In this document: positions 1 through 9,732 of the stretch, piece by piece | How positions within the stretch are numbered: position 1 is the stretch's first letter | Layout: every line of letters starts with the position of its first letter | Assembly (NCBI RefSeq): GCF_000724545.1 | Contig: NZ_JHBV01000042.1 | Span: 62,001-126,000, forward strand | Direction of reading: 5' to 3' | Length of the DNA stretch: 64,000 nucleotides | Source of the DNA: Aureispira sp. CCB-QB1 | GTDB taxonomy: Bacteria > Bacteroidota > Bacteroidia > Chitinophagales > Saprospiraceae | The notes under the pieces: generated by a model | The model's database searches: none | The model's input: only the letters and a program-made list of their open reading frames with translations | Told to the model about the DNA's origin: nothing | Made by a program: the position numbers and the translations under genes

Positions 1-58
1 CTAAAATCAAAACACGTTTATTCCCAAGTTTTTAACACAAAATGAATTTATTTTTATC

Positions 59-481
59 ATGAAATTTTTTGCTACAATTTTGTTTTCTGTAATAATTTCG
101 AGCAGTTTATTTGCCCAAGCAACGGCATCTGCGAATGAAATGATTTCAGCAGCCAATATTGCAACTATTAACCTAGATTTAGATACAGACAATATAGAAA
201 TAAAAGAAACCAAAGGTAGTAGGATCATTATCGAATCTCATATCAAGTTAGCTACTGTGAACAATAGCGCTATGTTGGATTTTTTAGTGAATTCAGGTCG
301 TTATGCTTTAGAAAGCACAACCGATGCTACAACTCAAACTTTGAATATTACTCGTAAGAAGAATATGAATGTATTGTTGGTAAAAGGAGAAGAGTGCAAA
401 GAAATAATAAGTTATATTGTATTGGTACCTGCTAGTGTCAAGGTGGTTAACACAAAGTCACCAACGGCGAGTATTAAATAA
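59..481 (+). CDS. Secreted protein of unknown function
   Basis: 140 residues. The first 20 or so residues form a signal peptide (Lys, then a hydrophobic run ending SLFAQA), so the protein is probably exported to the periplasm or beyond. The mature part starts with short alternating strands (ATINLDLDTDNIEIKETKGSRIIIESHIK) that resemble the beta-rich repeats of DUF4097-type putative adhesins. That resemblance is by eye only. There are no catalytic motifs and one Cys. It stands alone, followed at once by a strong hairpin terminator, and the next gene is on the same strand 150 bases later. Function unknown. Confidence 0.6.
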   Translation: MKFFATILFSVIISSSLFAQATASANEMISAANIATINLDLDTDNIEIKETKGSRIIIESHIKLATVNNSAMLDFLVNSGRYALESTTDATTQTLNITRKKNMNVLLVKGEECKEIISYIVLVPASVKVVNTKSPTASIK

Positions 482-504
482 TAATTTATTAATGTTTCAA
501 TAGA

Positions 505-538
505 AGCCACCTTTGATTTGTCAAGGGTGGCTTTTTTT
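505..538 (+). terminator. Rho-independent terminator
   Basis: A 7-bp stem AGCCACC/GGTGGCT (505-511 and 526-532) is followed by seven T. It sits 24 bases after the stop of the secreted protein gene at 59-481 and separates it from the type I secretion genes. Confidence 0.85.
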
Positions 539-633
539 GATAAAAAAAGCATATTTTACAACAAAAAATAGTTTTCTTTGTTTCATACGTACTATTTAAT
601 AATAGGTTTACTATTTTAAAAATTAGCTTTGCT

Positions 634-2367
634 ATGGATACACTAAAGGGACATCCCTTAAAGCGTTTTTTTCGGTTGTTGCGACTTGATAAAAAAGACA
701 TAATATTTATATATATATATGCTATATTTGAGGGGATCATTAGTTTAACCATTCCTGTAGGGATACAGGCAATTATCAATCTAATTGCTTTAAACCAAGT
801 CTCTTCCTCTTGGATTGTTCTGACGTTTATCGTTGCCTTAGGAACAGGAGTAGCAGGAGCTATGAAATTGATGCAGCATATCATTACGGAGACCATTCAA
901 CAAAGAATTTTTACCCGTGCTGCCTTCGACTTTGCATATAGAATGCCTCGTTTACAGATGGAGTCTATCAAAAATGAATACGCTCCCGAACTAGCAAATC
1001 GCTTTTTTGATACCTTGTCGATTCAAAAAGGAATCCCAAAGATCTTGGTTGATTTGTCCGCTGCATCTTTGCAAATTGTTTTTGGTCTTATTTTACTTTC
1101 CTTATATCATCCTTTCTTTGTCTTCTTCGGATTTATACTATTAATACTAATTGCAATTATTGTTGTTAGTACCTTTTCGCCAGGTTTGTCTTCTAGCTTG
1201 TTGGAGTCAAAATATAAATACAAGGTAGCTTATTGGCTCGAAGAGTTGGGACGAACAATGGGATCATTTAAATTGGCTGGACGAACAAAATATCCATTAG
1301 AGAAAACAGATGATTTAGTAACAGGATACTTGGATTACCGAAAAAAGCATTTCCGTATTGTCAAAGTACAAATGGTTAGTGTTATCATTTTGAAAACTTT
1401 AGCTACCGCAGCATTGTTATCTATTGGTGGTTTGTTGGTAATTAACAATGAGTTGAATATTGGTCAATTTGTAGCTTCAGAAATCGTTATCATTATTATT
1501 CTGAATGCATTGGACAAAATTGTAATGGGAATGGAAACAATCTTTGATTTGTTGACAGCTGTTGAAAAAATTGGTTTGGTAACCGATCTTCCTCTAGAAG
1601 AAGAAACAGGCTTGGATTTCAAAGAAATTTATTGTCCCAATGGAATGTCTATTAATATCAATAATCTAACTTATGAGACAAAGGAGGACAAACAAAAAAT
1701 ATTAGATCATATTTCTCTAGAGATTAAATCGGGGGAAAGGGTTTGTGTTGTTGGAGCTAGTGCCTCTGGAAAGTCAACTTTGCTGAAGGTAATCATGGGT
1801 TTGTATAACAATTTTTCAGGGACAATTTCATACAATGATATCCCCCGAAAAAATATGAATATTGCAAGCTTGCGTTCATACATCGGAGATCATGTTACAG
1901 AAGAACACCTTTTTCATGGCACATTAATCAAAAACATTACAATGGGGCGCTCTAATGTTACCATTCAAGATGTTATTGAAGTTTGCAAAAAGATTAGTTT
2001 ATCTGAGTTTATCAAAAGTCAGCCAGAGGGATTGAATACTATGATTTCATCTGATGGAGAACGTCTGCCTCAGAGCGTTATTAAGAAAATTATTTTGGCA
2101 CGTTGTATTGTTGATATGCCTAAATTGGTGGTAACGGAACCTTTATTATATAGCATGAGTTCCGATGATACCAAGCGCATTATAGAGATTTTAACAAACA
2201 AAGAAAACCCTTGGACATTGATTGCTGTAAGCCGAAGTGCTAAGATGGCAAGAGCTTGTGACCGAGTTGTTGTAATGGATCAAGGGCAAATTATATTTAA
2301 TGGTTCGTACCAAGCCTTAGAGGCACAACCTTATTTTGATCAGTTATTTGATGATGTTTTAAACTAA
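634..2367 (+). CDS. ABC exporter protein with degenerate nucleotide-binding domain
   Basis: 577 residues. The N-terminal half (about 20-315) is an ABC exporter membrane domain with several hydrophobic segments; the C-terminal half (about 335-577) is an ABC ATPase domain. No C39 peptidase domain is present. Walker A is intact (GASASGKST). The other catalytic motifs are altered: the signature reads LPQSV instead of LSGGQ, Walker B reads LVVTEP with Thr for Asp, the Q-loop Gln is Thr (HVTEEHLF), the D-loop reads YSMS, and the switch His is Ser (AVSRSA). The fold is conserved but ATP hydrolysis is doubtful. It is followed 9 bases later by a HlyD gene and then TolC, so it is the inner-membrane part of a type I secretion system. 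The substrate is unknown. Confidence 0.85.
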   Translation: MDTLKGHPLKRFFRLLRLDKKDIIFIYIYAIFEGIISLTIPVGIQAIINLIALNQVSSSWIVLTFIVALGTGVAGAMKLMQHIITETIQQRIFTRAAFDFAYRMPRLQMESIKNEYAPELANRFFDTLSIQKGIPKILVDLSAASLQIVFGLILLSLYHPFFVFFGFILLILIAIIVVSTFSPGLSSSLLESKYKYKVAYWLEELGRTMGSFKLAGRTKYPLEKTDDLVTGYLDYRKKHFRIVKVQMVSVIILKTLATAALLSIGGLLVINNELNIGQFVASEIVIIIILNALDKIVMGMETIFDLLTAVEKIGLVTDLPLEEETGLDFKEIYCPNGMSININNLTYETKEDKQKILDHISLEIKSGERVCVVGASASGKSTLLKVIMGLYNNFSGTISYNDIPRKNMNIASLRSYIGDHVTEEHLFHGTLIKNITMGRSNVTIQDVIEVCKKISLSEFIKSQPEGLNTMISSDGERLPQSVIKKIILARCIVDMPKLVVTEPLLYSMSSDDTKRIIEILTNKENPWTLIAVSRSAKMARACDRVVVMDQGQIIFNGSYQALEAQPYFDQLFDDVLN

Positions 2368-2376
2368 AATGAAAGA

Positions 2377-3753
2377 ATGCTAAATATATCAGAAAATACG
2401 ATAGAGAATAAAGGCTTAGAAAATTATCCTGCATTCGAGAAAGTAACCCAACTGGATACAACACGAAAATTGGCTTATTGGGTGATCGGCTTTTTTGTCA
2501 TGCTTATTATTATAGTCATGTTGCCTTGGACACAGAATATTTCTGCCAAAGGAAAAGTAACTACCCTACGCCCCGAACATCGCCCACAAAGTGTTTATAG
2601 CACGATTGCAGGAAAAATTGAGAAATGGTACGTTCGAGAGGGGGAATCTGTTAAAGCAGGGGATACGTTGGCTTATTTGTCAGAGGTTAAAGCAGATTAT
2701 TTTGATCCTCAATTATTAGAACGAACAAAAAATCAAGTCAACGCCAAACAAGCTGCCCGAACAGCTTACAATCAAAAATCAGAAGCTTTGTCACAACAAT
2801 TGGATGCGATGCAAGATGCTTTGAATTTCAAGTTGGAACAAACAGAAAATAAAGTAAAGCAGTATCGGTTAAAAGCTACTTCAGATAGTATGGCGGTTAA
2901 TGCGGCACAAACAGCTTACCAAATTGCCGTGAAACAGTTTAACCGAACAGATACGCTATACGAACAAGGCATTAAATCAAAAACAGATGTAGAGGATAAA
3001 CGGAATAAAATGCAAGAGACAGAGGCAAAGTTGATTGCAACACAAAATAAATATTTGAGTACAAAAAATGAATTGCTAAATGCACAAATTGAATTGAGTA
3101 GTGTGCGTAGTAATTATGCCGATAAGATGGCAAAGGTGCGTTCTGAACGTTCTAGTGCTTTATCCAGTATTTATGATGCAGAAAGTCAAATTGCCAAGCT
3201 CCAAAATCAATATGCTAACTATGAACGTCGTTCGAATTTGTATCATATTATAGCACCACAAGATGGTTATATTACTAAAATCTATCGTAAAGGTATTGGC
3301 GAATTAGTGAAGGAAACAGATCCAATGCTAGCAATTATGCCAACGGATTATCAACTTGCGGTCGAAACTTATATTCGACCAATGGACTATCCTTTATTGC
3401 AATTGAGCGAAGAGGTTCGTTTTGTTTTTGATGGTTGGCCTGCTTTTGTTTTCTCTGGTTGGCCCAACCAGTCTTATGGTACATTTAGTGGCGAAATTAT
3501 TGCTATTGATAATGTTGCTAATGAAAATGGTTTGTACCGAATTTTAATTTCTCCAAGCAAGGAACCGAATGCCAAACCCTGGCCAGAAGCCTTGCGAGTA
3601 GGAACAGGAGCTAGTACATTGATTATGCTGAATGATGTTCCGTTGTGGTACGAGTTTTGGCGTCAACTGAATGGCTTCCCGCCTGATTTTTATGAGGAAA
3701 CAAAAACCGAAGAAGTAAAATTAAAAGCCCCTATCAAGCATTTAAAGAAGTGA
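2377..3753 (+). CDS. HlyD-family membrane fusion protein
   Basis: 458 residues. It has a cytoplasmic N-terminus, one membrane helix at about 32-52 (WVIGFFVMLIIIVMLPW), and a half-lipoyl segment starting GKVTTLRPEHRPQSVYST. A long coiled coil follows at about 105-280, rich in Gln, Lys and Ala, then a second lipoyl half (IIAPQDGYITKIYRKGIGELV) and a beta-barrel. This is the periplasmic adaptor that joins an inner-membrane exporter to a TolC channel. It starts 9 bases after the ABC gene. Its TGA stop overlaps the ATG of TolC by one base (TGATG), so the three genes are translationally coupled. It is only distantly similar to the two HlyD proteins of the graspetide clusters. Confidence 0.9.
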   Translation: MLNISENTIENKGLENYPAFEKVTQLDTTRKLAYWVIGFFVMLIIIVMLPWTQNISAKGKVTTLRPEHRPQSVYSTIAGKIEKWYVREGESVKAGDTLAYLSEVKADYFDPQLLERTKNQVNAKQAARTAYNQKSEALSQQLDAMQDALNFKLEQTENKVKQYRLKATSDSMAVNAAQTAYQIAVKQFNRTDTLYEQGIKSKTDVEDKRNKMQETEAKLIATQNKYLSTKNELLNAQIELSSVRSNYADKMAKVRSERSSALSSIYDAESQIAKLQNQYANYERRSNLYHIIAPQDGYITKIYRKGIGELVKETDPMLAIMPTDYQLAVETYIRPMDYPLLQLSEEVRFVFDGWPAFVFSGWPNQSYGTFSGEIIAIDNVANENGLYRILISPSKEPNAKPWPEALRVGTGASTLIMLNDVPLWYEFWRQLNGFPPDFYEETKTEEVKLKAPIKHLKK

Positions 3754-5177
3754 TGAAGCATTCTATTACAAAACCTGTTTTAATAGCGTTAGTACTTTTT
3801 TGTAGTACCAATATATTGGTCGGGCAAACGGATTCTTTATTACTAACCTATGAGCAATTTTTACAAGAGATTTATCAAAATCATCCTATTGCAAGACAGA
3901 TTAACTTGCAGCGAGATCAAGCTGCTCAATATTTAAAAAAGGCAAGAGGAGGCTTTGACCCTAAGGTAGGTGCCAACTGGGATTTTAAAAACTTTGACAA
4001 AAAAAATTATTACAATATCCTCAATGCACACTTAAAAGTTCCGATTTGGTCTGATATAGCTCTTGAGGCAGGGTATAATTATGCAAATGGTTATTATCTA
4101 AATCCTGAAAACAAACTTCCAGAAGCAGGGCAAGCTTATTTAGGTATCAAAATTCCTTTGTTAAATGGTTTGTGGACGAGTGAGCGTAGAACTACTTTGC
4201 AGCAAGCTAAGTTAATGTTGGGGGCAAGCGAGGTAGAAATACAAGCTTTGCTCAATGATTTGTTATACAAAGCAGGAAAAACTTATTGGGATTGGGTGAA
4301 AGTGTACAGCGAATTATTGGTTGTCGAAGAATCTTTAAAAAATGCTCAAACGCAATTTGAGGCGACCAAAAGGTCTTTTATAGAGGGGGATAAACCTGCC
4401 GTAGATACCTTAAAGTCCTTTATTCAAATCCAAGAACGAGCCGTATTATTAGCCAATAAACGTATTGAAGTGCAGAATGCTGCTCGTCTGGTCTCTGCGT
4501 ATCTTTGGAGTGACCAACAAGAGCCTCTTGTTTTGCAAGAAGGAATGTATCCTGTGGGGTTGGCACAATTGGCCATGCAACCTTTGGCAGAGAGTTTATT
4601 GGAAAATAGTCTAAGCCAACTTCAACAGCATCCTAATATTTTGATGTACGATTTTAAGTTGCAAAATTTGGATTTAGAACGCAAACTGAAAGTGAATAAA
4701 TTACTACCTAAGTTAGATTTTAAATATAATTTCTTGTCAACAGAGCATGTCGATTTTTTCCCTGTTAGTGCTGCCGCTCCTATCGAAAATTATAAATTAG
4801 GATTGAAATTTAGTATGCCTATTTTTATTCGAAAAGAGCGAGCAGACTTAGAGTTGGTCAAGCTAAAACTCAAAGCAACCAGTTATCAACAAGAAGCAAA
4901 GCGTAGAGATCTACAAATTAAGGTAGAAAACTATTTCAACGAAGTTCAAAATTTTGCTTTGCAAACAACAACCATTGAAAGCATGGTTCAAAATTACGCT
5001 ACGTTGTTGGAGGCAGAAAGAATAAAGTTTTCTATTGGAGAATCTTCTGTGTTTATGGTCAATACACGAGAAAATCAATTGCTAGATGCACAACTTAAAT
5101 TAATCAAACAACAAGTAACTTACCTAAAGTCTAGAACCGCATTTTTCTGGATTACAGCAAATTTAGAACCTAATTAA
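3753..5177 (+). CDS. TolC-family outer membrane efflux protein
   Basis: 474 residues from the ATG at 3753. A GTG one codon earlier is less likely because the ATG gives the usual TGATG overlap. A signal peptide (VLIALVLFCSTNILVGQ) is followed by two outer-membrane-efflux repeats: long helices with paired beta segments at about 75-125 (KVGANWDFKNFD, NLGIKIP-like strands) and about 310-350 (LDFKYNFLSTEHVDFF). It forms the outer-membrane tunnel of the type I secretion set at 634-5177. It is the only TolC gene in the window, so it may also serve the two C39-peptidase exporters lying convergently next to it. The neighbouring stop codon is 10 bases away on the other strand, and no clear terminator is seen between them. 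Confidence 0.9.
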   Translation: MKHSITKPVLIALVLFCSTNILVGQTDSLLLTYEQFLQEIYQNHPIARQINLQRDQAAQYLKKARGGFDPKVGANWDFKNFDKKNYYNILNAHLKVPIWSDIALEAGYNYANGYYLNPENKLPEAGQAYLGIKIPLLNGLWTSERRTTLQQAKLMLGASEVEIQALLNDLLYKAGKTYWDWVKVYSELLVVEESLKNAQTQFEATKRSFIEGDKPAVDTLKSFIQIQERAVLLANKRIEVQNAARLVSAYLWSDQQEPLVLQEGMYPVGLAQLAMQPLAESLLENSLSQLQQHPNILMYDFKLQNLDLERKLKVNKLLPKLDFKYNFLSTEHVDFFPVSAAAPIENYKLGLKFSMPIFIRKERADLELVKLKLKATSYQQEAKRRDLQIKVENYFNEVQNFALQTTTIESMVQNYATLLEAERIKFSIGESSVFMVNTRENQLLDAQLKLIKQQVTYLKSRTAFFWITANLEPN

Positions 5178-5187
5178 ACTGCTGTGC

Positions 5188-6459
5188 CTAATTTTTTAAC
5201 ACGTCCAACAAGCCAGAAAAGATACGCTCCAAAAGTGTGAATTCCTTGGTTTGTATGGCAATATGAGCATTCATTTTTTGTTGTTTAGGGATGGAGACCC
5301 CATAGTTGGTAACCCAACTTTGCGGAAGTTTTAGCAAGACTTCATACTGATTATCGGTTGGGATAGGAGCAATTTCAACAACTTCTGCTGTTAATATCCC
5401 ATATTCAGCAGAGGGGTAATTATTAAAAGAAACAGTAGCCTTTTGACCAACAGCAACTTTACCAATGCCATTGGCATCCATTAGTGCTTTTAAAAATGCT
5501 TGTTTTTGTGCTGTATTGGGCAAGATTGTTAGCACAGGAATGTCGGGAGATATTTGATTTCCTTCTAATGTTATAGAATTAAACTCTAATACACCAGCAA
5601 TAGGAGCATAGAGAATATGTTCTTTTTTCCATTTCCCTATAGCTGTTTTGAGTACTTCGTATTTTTTTGAACGTTCGGTTATCAATTTAAAAAAGAAGTC
5701 ATGCTTTTGTTTTTCAGATTCAGGAATTTGCAGGCTTAATTGTTGGATTTTTATTTGATTAGAAATAAGTGTAGATTCCATTTGATGAAAAGAACGTTTG
5801 CTCTGCCAATAAACATTTTCTTTTTGCTCAAACTCTTGTGGACTAATAACGCCATCTTGTAGTAATATTTTGGAGCGTTCCCAATCTTTTCGGATGTTAT
5901 TTAGCTCTTTTTCGAACACTTCTTTTTGTTTTAATAAGGAGGCATTAAGTGCTTTGTTTTGTTCAATCTCCTTTTTTATAGTTCTTATACGATCAGGTGT
6001 AATATCTGTTGTGTAGGCATCTTTAATTTGTTGTTCTAACAGGACTAGCTCTTGGTATGCTGTATTGAGTGTACCTAAGTTGCTTGCTAATAGATATTTA
6101 GTGTTAATAGGGGTGTTTTTGTTTTTTAATAAAGTGTCTAATGTTAATACGGCTTCCCAAGCAGCAGATGATTCAAAAATAATTAAAGGAGTATTACATT
6201 CAATGGTATCTTTTTCTTGGACTAAAAGTGTGTTGATGGTTTTTGTCTGTTTGGCGAAAACCTCAACTGGTGGACGGTTGATATAAGTCGTAGCTTTTGC
6301 TTGTAAGACATCAGGGTAGCTGATTACGGCTGCAATTCCTAGGACAATACTTAAAAAAAGTGAAAGAACAGTAATCCCCCAATAGGTCAACCATCCTAGA
6401 GGGTTGCCCATCGCTTGCTCTACCAATGTGAATTCCGTAGTTGGTGTGTTATCTGGCAT
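5188..6459 (-). CDS. HlyD-family adaptor of graspetide cluster 1
   Basis: 423 residues. One membrane helix lies near 27-48 (GITVLSLFLSIVLGIAAVI). It is followed by a lipoyl half, a coiled coil at about 140-260, a second lipoyl half (ILYAPIAGVLEF) and a beta-barrel C-terminus. It is the periplasmic adaptor for the C39-peptidase exporter encoded 12 bases upstream, and the last gene of cluster 1. The final 125 codons (5188-5564) are almost identical at DNA level to the same part of the cluster 2 adaptor (5 differences in 377 bases by eye), while the N-terminal two thirds have diverged. This patchy identity points to recent gene conversion. Confidence 0.9.
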   Translation of the reverse strand: MPDNTPTTEFTLVEQAMGNPLGWLTYWGITVLSLFLSIVLGIAAVISYPDVLQAKATTYINRPPVEVFAKQTKTINTLLVQEKDTIECNTPLIIFESSAAWEAVLTLDTLLKNKNTPINTKYLLASNLGTLNTAYQELVLLEQQIKDAYTTDITPDRIRTIKKEIEQNKALNASLLKQKEVFEKELNNIRKDWERSKILLQDGVISPQEFEQKENVYWQSKRSFHQMESTLISNQIKIQQLSLQIPESEKQKHDFFFKLITERSKKYEVLKTAIGKWKKEHILYAPIAGVLEFNSITLEGNQISPDIPVLTILPNTAQKQAFLKALMDANGIGKVAVGQKATVSFNNYPSAEYGILTAEVVEIAPIPTDNQYEVLLKLPQSWVTNYGVSIPKQQKMNAHIAIQTKEFTLLERIFSGLLDVLKN

Positions 6460-6471
6460 TTTATATGTTTT

Positions 6472-8676
6472 TTAATTGGCACCTACTTGTTCCACATCCA
6501 ATTGGTTTTGGACAAGTTGATAATATTTTCCTTTTTGGTTTAATAATGTTTGGTGCGTACCCTGCTCTACAATTTTGCCATTATCCAAGACAATGATTTG
6601 ATCCGCATTCATGACGGTGCTTAGTCGATGTGCTACTACAATAACCGTTTTGGAAGCTAAAAATTGGTTTAGTTTTTCCACAATTTCTCGTTCGTTTGTA
6701 GCATCCAAAGCGTTGGTTGCTTCGTCTAAAAACAATACATCAGGATTTTTATAGACCGCCCTAGCGATAAGAATACGCTGTTTTTGCCCCTGTGATATGC
6801 CACTCCCTTTAGAGCCAATCATTGTATTGTATCCTAACGGAAGCGTAGCAATCAAGTCGCTAATATTGGCAATTTCAATCGCTTGATGTAATTTTTTATA
6901 ATCAATAGAGGTATCGCTTTCGGCAATATTTTGAGCAATGGTATCTGAAAAAATATACCCATCTTGCATTACAGTGCCACAAAGGCTTCGCCAATAGCGT
7001 TTGTCAATAGAGGATAAGGGTGTTTTTGCAACTGATATTTTTCCGTTGATAGGTTCGTAAAATCCTAGTAATAATTTTAGCAAAGTAGTTTTGCCGCTAC
7101 CACTAGCACCAACAATAGCCGTTGTTTTGCCAGCAGGAATAGTTAAGTTTAATTCTTTTAAAACAGGAGAAGCAATAGGCGTATAACTAAAAGACAATTT
7201 TTCTAACTTTAAATCGAATGTTTTGGGCAGTTGTTGTATAGAATGGACTGTTGTTGTATTTTCATCTTTTTCAGCGGTGATTTCATTCATACGTTCCAAG
7301 CTGATTTTGGCATCTTGAGCAGCATAGACAAAGCTTATAAACTGTTGGAAAGGAGTGTTTAATTGCCCCACAATATATTGAACAGCAACCATCATTCCCA
7401 ACGTCATTTCGCCATTAATAACAGCTGATGCAGCAATAAAAGAGATCAATATATCCTTGAGTCTAGAGAAGAGTAGTACTCCAAATTCTTGATATTGTCG
7501 CAAGGCCAATGATTTGGTTTGAACACTGAACAATTTGGCTTGTATCTCTACCCATTGCCAACGTCGTTTTCGCTCACTTCCTTGCAACTTAATTTCTTGA
7601 ACACCATTGATAATTTCATACAATGCTTGTTGATTATCTGAAGCTTGTTGAAACGCCATATAATCTAGCTCTTTGCGCCATTTTAAAAAGCCCCATACCC
7701 AAAGCAAATAAAGAATAGAGAAAAATAAAAAAACAACAAAAATAAGGCTGTTGTATAACAGTAGAATACTTGAAAATACAAAAACAGTAACTATTGAGAA
7801 GAGCATATTGAGTACTGATCCTGTCAAAAAAGATTCTACTCTATGGTTGTCACTAATTCGTTGGTACAAGTCCCCTACATTTTTAGCATCAAAAAAACCT
7901 AAGGGCAAGCGCATCATCTTAGCTAAAAAATCAGCAATCAAATTGACATTTACTCGACGCCCGATATTAAGTACAATCCAAGATTGGATAAAACGAACAA
8001 AAACTTGACTAATGGACAAGACTAGTTGAGCAATTAAGACCAACGAAACAAAGCTAATGTTTTGATTATTGACACCAATATCAATTAATGACTGAGTAAG
8101 AAAAGGGAACATCAATTGAAAAACCAAGCCAGTCATCATTCCCAAGATAAACTGAAAAATTAACCGCTTATATGGTTTGATATATCCGATCAAATACTTC
8201 CAATTAGAAGTATTCTGCATTTCTACATTTTCTGCATAGAAAGCAGGTGTTGTTTCTAAACCCAAAACAATACCCTTTTTATTTTTATTCAACCAACCCT
8301 TTTCGAAGAAGGAGCGCTTTAGTTTTAATTTTCCCTCGGCTGGATCCGAAACCCAAATATGTGTTTTAGTGATTTTGTAGACAACAACAAAGTGTTTTTG
8401 TTGCCAGTAAGCAATGCAAGGTAGCGGAAACTGCATTAAACCAAGTGTGTCTTTTTCTTTTGCATAATGGAGTTGTACAGCAATGGTGCGATAGCCAATA
8501 TTTTCTGCTGCTTCGGCAATACCTAACATAGATACCCCCTCTCTAGTAATGTAACTCTGTTCTCTTAAGTATTGTAAAGGTACCGATTTGCCATGCCATT
8601 GTGCAATCATTTTGAGGCAGGTTGGTCCACAGTCCATGGCATCTAGCTGTTTGTAAAATGGGAATTTTAGAGGCAT
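6472..8676 (-). CDS. C39-peptidase-containing ABC exporter of cluster 1
   Basis: 734 residues. An N-terminal C39 peptidase domain (about 1-130) carries the full catalytic set: Cys16 in DAMDCGPTC, His95 in QKHFVVV and Asp111 in VSDPAEG. Six membrane helices follow at about 160-440, then an ABC ATPase domain with Walker A GASGSGKTTLL, signature ISQGQKQR, Walker B VLFLDEATNALD and switch VAHRLS. Such proteins cut the leader of a peptide after a Gly-Gly site and export the core. The likely substrate is the precursor at 12005-12232, whose leader ends in MGG. The gene lies between gwsS and HlyD. A 438-base patch of the ATPase domain (6703-7140) differs by one base from the cluster 2 exporter. Confidence 0.95.
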   Translation of the reverse strand: MPLKFPFYKQLDAMDCGPTCLKMIAQWHGKSVPLQYLREQSYITREGVSMLGIAEAAENIGYRTIAVQLHYAKEKDTLGLMQFPLPCIAYWQQKHFVVVYKITKTHIWVSDPAEGKLKLKRSFFEKGWLNKNKKGIVLGLETTPAFYAENVEMQNTSNWKYLIGYIKPYKRLIFQFILGMMTGLVFQLMFPFLTQSLIDIGVNNQNISFVSLVLIAQLVLSISQVFVRFIQSWIVLNIGRRVNVNLIADFLAKMMRLPLGFFDAKNVGDLYQRISDNHRVESFLTGSVLNMLFSIVTVFVFSSILLLYNSLIFVVFLFFSILYLLWVWGFLKWRKELDYMAFQQASDNQQALYEIINGVQEIKLQGSERKRRWQWVEIQAKLFSVQTKSLALRQYQEFGVLLFSRLKDILISFIAASAVINGEMTLGMMVAVQYIVGQLNTPFQQFISFVYAAQDAKISLERMNEITAEKDENTTTVHSIQQLPKTFDLKLEKLSFSYTPIASPVLKELNLTIPAGKTTAIVGASGSGKTTLLKLLLGFYEPINGKISVAKTPLSSIDKRYWRSLCGTVMQDGYIFSDTIAQNIAESDTSIDYKKLHQAIEIANISDLIATLPLGYNTMIGSKGSGISQGQKQRILIARAVYKNPDVLFLDEATNALDATNEREIVEKLNQFLASKTVIVVAHRLSTVMNADQIIVLDNGKIVEQGTHQTLLNQKGKYYQLVQNQLDVEQVGAN

Positions 8677-8697
8677 AATTGGGAAAATAAGATTGGG

Positions 8698-9732
8698 TTA
8701 GAGTATCGATTGAAGTTGATAGTATTCGATGGCTTTTTCTTTTAGAGGATTGGTGCTCCATTCCTCCCATTCACAAGTTTCGGGATTATAGCCACATTTT
8801 AAGGGAGCAGCGTATAAATCATCTGGGTTTTCTAAATAAGCTCGACAATCTGTGCATATATGCCGAAACTCACAGGTCTTACATTTATCAATGTCATCTT
8901 TTTTTATGTCCCACATTTTAGTAAATGCTGGGTTTTTAATGACTTCTTCTAAGGTCGTATTGCTAATGTGTCCAAAGGATTGTTGCATCGAGGGGCAGTT
9001 TTTGATGTTGCCATCTGTGTCGATAGATATTTTCCGATTAAGACAGGTGTTGTGGTGTTGGGATTCTGTGAAAACAGAAATGTGTGGTTCAAAATAAAAG
9101 TAATGTACTGCTCCACAATGACCTTGATCGGTTATAACCTGATTAGTATGTTTGACAAACTGGTGCTCTTCTTTTTTAGGGGTAAATTCTAATGGAACGC
9201 TGTGTATAAAAAACCAACGAAATCTTAGATTATTAGCTCGTAACATTTCTAATTTTTTATATGGAAAATGAGTTTCGTAAGGAAGATATACATCTATAGA
9301 TTCTATAGTAGAGTTCTTACTTACTTCACTAATAGAATACAATAATAAAAAATCAAGAACGTCATAAAATCTGATTTCAAGATGAGGACAATTTATCTCT
9401 TTTAGCTGATGAAGAATATTTTTAAAGTTATATGTAGATGTTTCATTATAATCTAAAATAGCATTTGAAATATGATATGGAACATCGAAGTCAAGTGGAA
9501 TCTCAATCATAAAGTTTTTGTCACTTGAATCTATCTCTAAAACAACATCTAAAAGCTCCAGTTTTTGCAATAAATCTACACTTAGTTTACTTAGTTCTGA
9601 ATAATCCTTTTTATACTCAAGAAAGGCTGCAAGTTCTAGTGGGATAAACCAAAATTCTTGGTGCTGAAAATCAGATATACAAGCTCTTTGAAGTCCTTTA
9701 GTTATCTTACAATTAGTGGCTAGTATTTTCAT
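8698..9732 (-). CDS. gwsS: Grasp-with-spasm SPASM-domain peptide maturase, cluster 1
   Basis: 344 residues. The C-terminal 110 residues form a SPASM domain: Cys at CLNRKISIDTDGNIKNC, then CKTCEFRHICTDC and later CGYNPETC. SPASM domains bind auxiliary iron-sulfur clusters in peptide-modifying enzymes. The N-terminal 220 residues show no CxxxCxxC radical-SAM motif, as seen in members of the grasp-with-spasm family, so the chemistry is unclear. The start at 9732 overlaps the end of the small ORF upstream by 20 bases. The context (precursor, ATP-grasp ligase, C39 exporter) supports the family assignment. The role is probably in maturing or binding the precursor for the ATP-grasp ligase. Confidence 0.8.
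   Translation of the reverse strand: MKILATNCKITKGLQRACISDFQHQEFWFIPLELAAFLEYKKDYSELSKLSVDLLQKLELLDVVLEIDSSDKNFMIEIPLDFDVPYHISNAILDYNETSTYNFKNILHQLKEINCPHLEIRFYDVLDFLLLYSISEVSKNSTIESIDVYLPYETHFPYKKLEMLRANNLRFRWFFIHSVPLEFTPKKEEHQFVKHTNQVITDQGHCGAVHYFYFEPHISVFTESQHHNTCLNRKISIDTDGNIKNCPSMQQSFGHISNTTLEEVIKNPAFTKMWDIKKDDIDKCKTCEFRHICTDCRAYLENPDDLYAAPLKCGYNPETCEWEEWSTNPLKEKAIEYYQLQSIL

Noticed and set aside
489-896. 135-codon ORF on the minus strand
   Set aside because: It overlaps the start of the ABC exporter gene and the terminator, and has no features of a real protein.
634-2367. Degenerate ABC gene as a pseudogene
   Set aside because: The 577-codon frame is intact and lies in a tight three-gene operon with well conserved partners, which suggests a maintained function.
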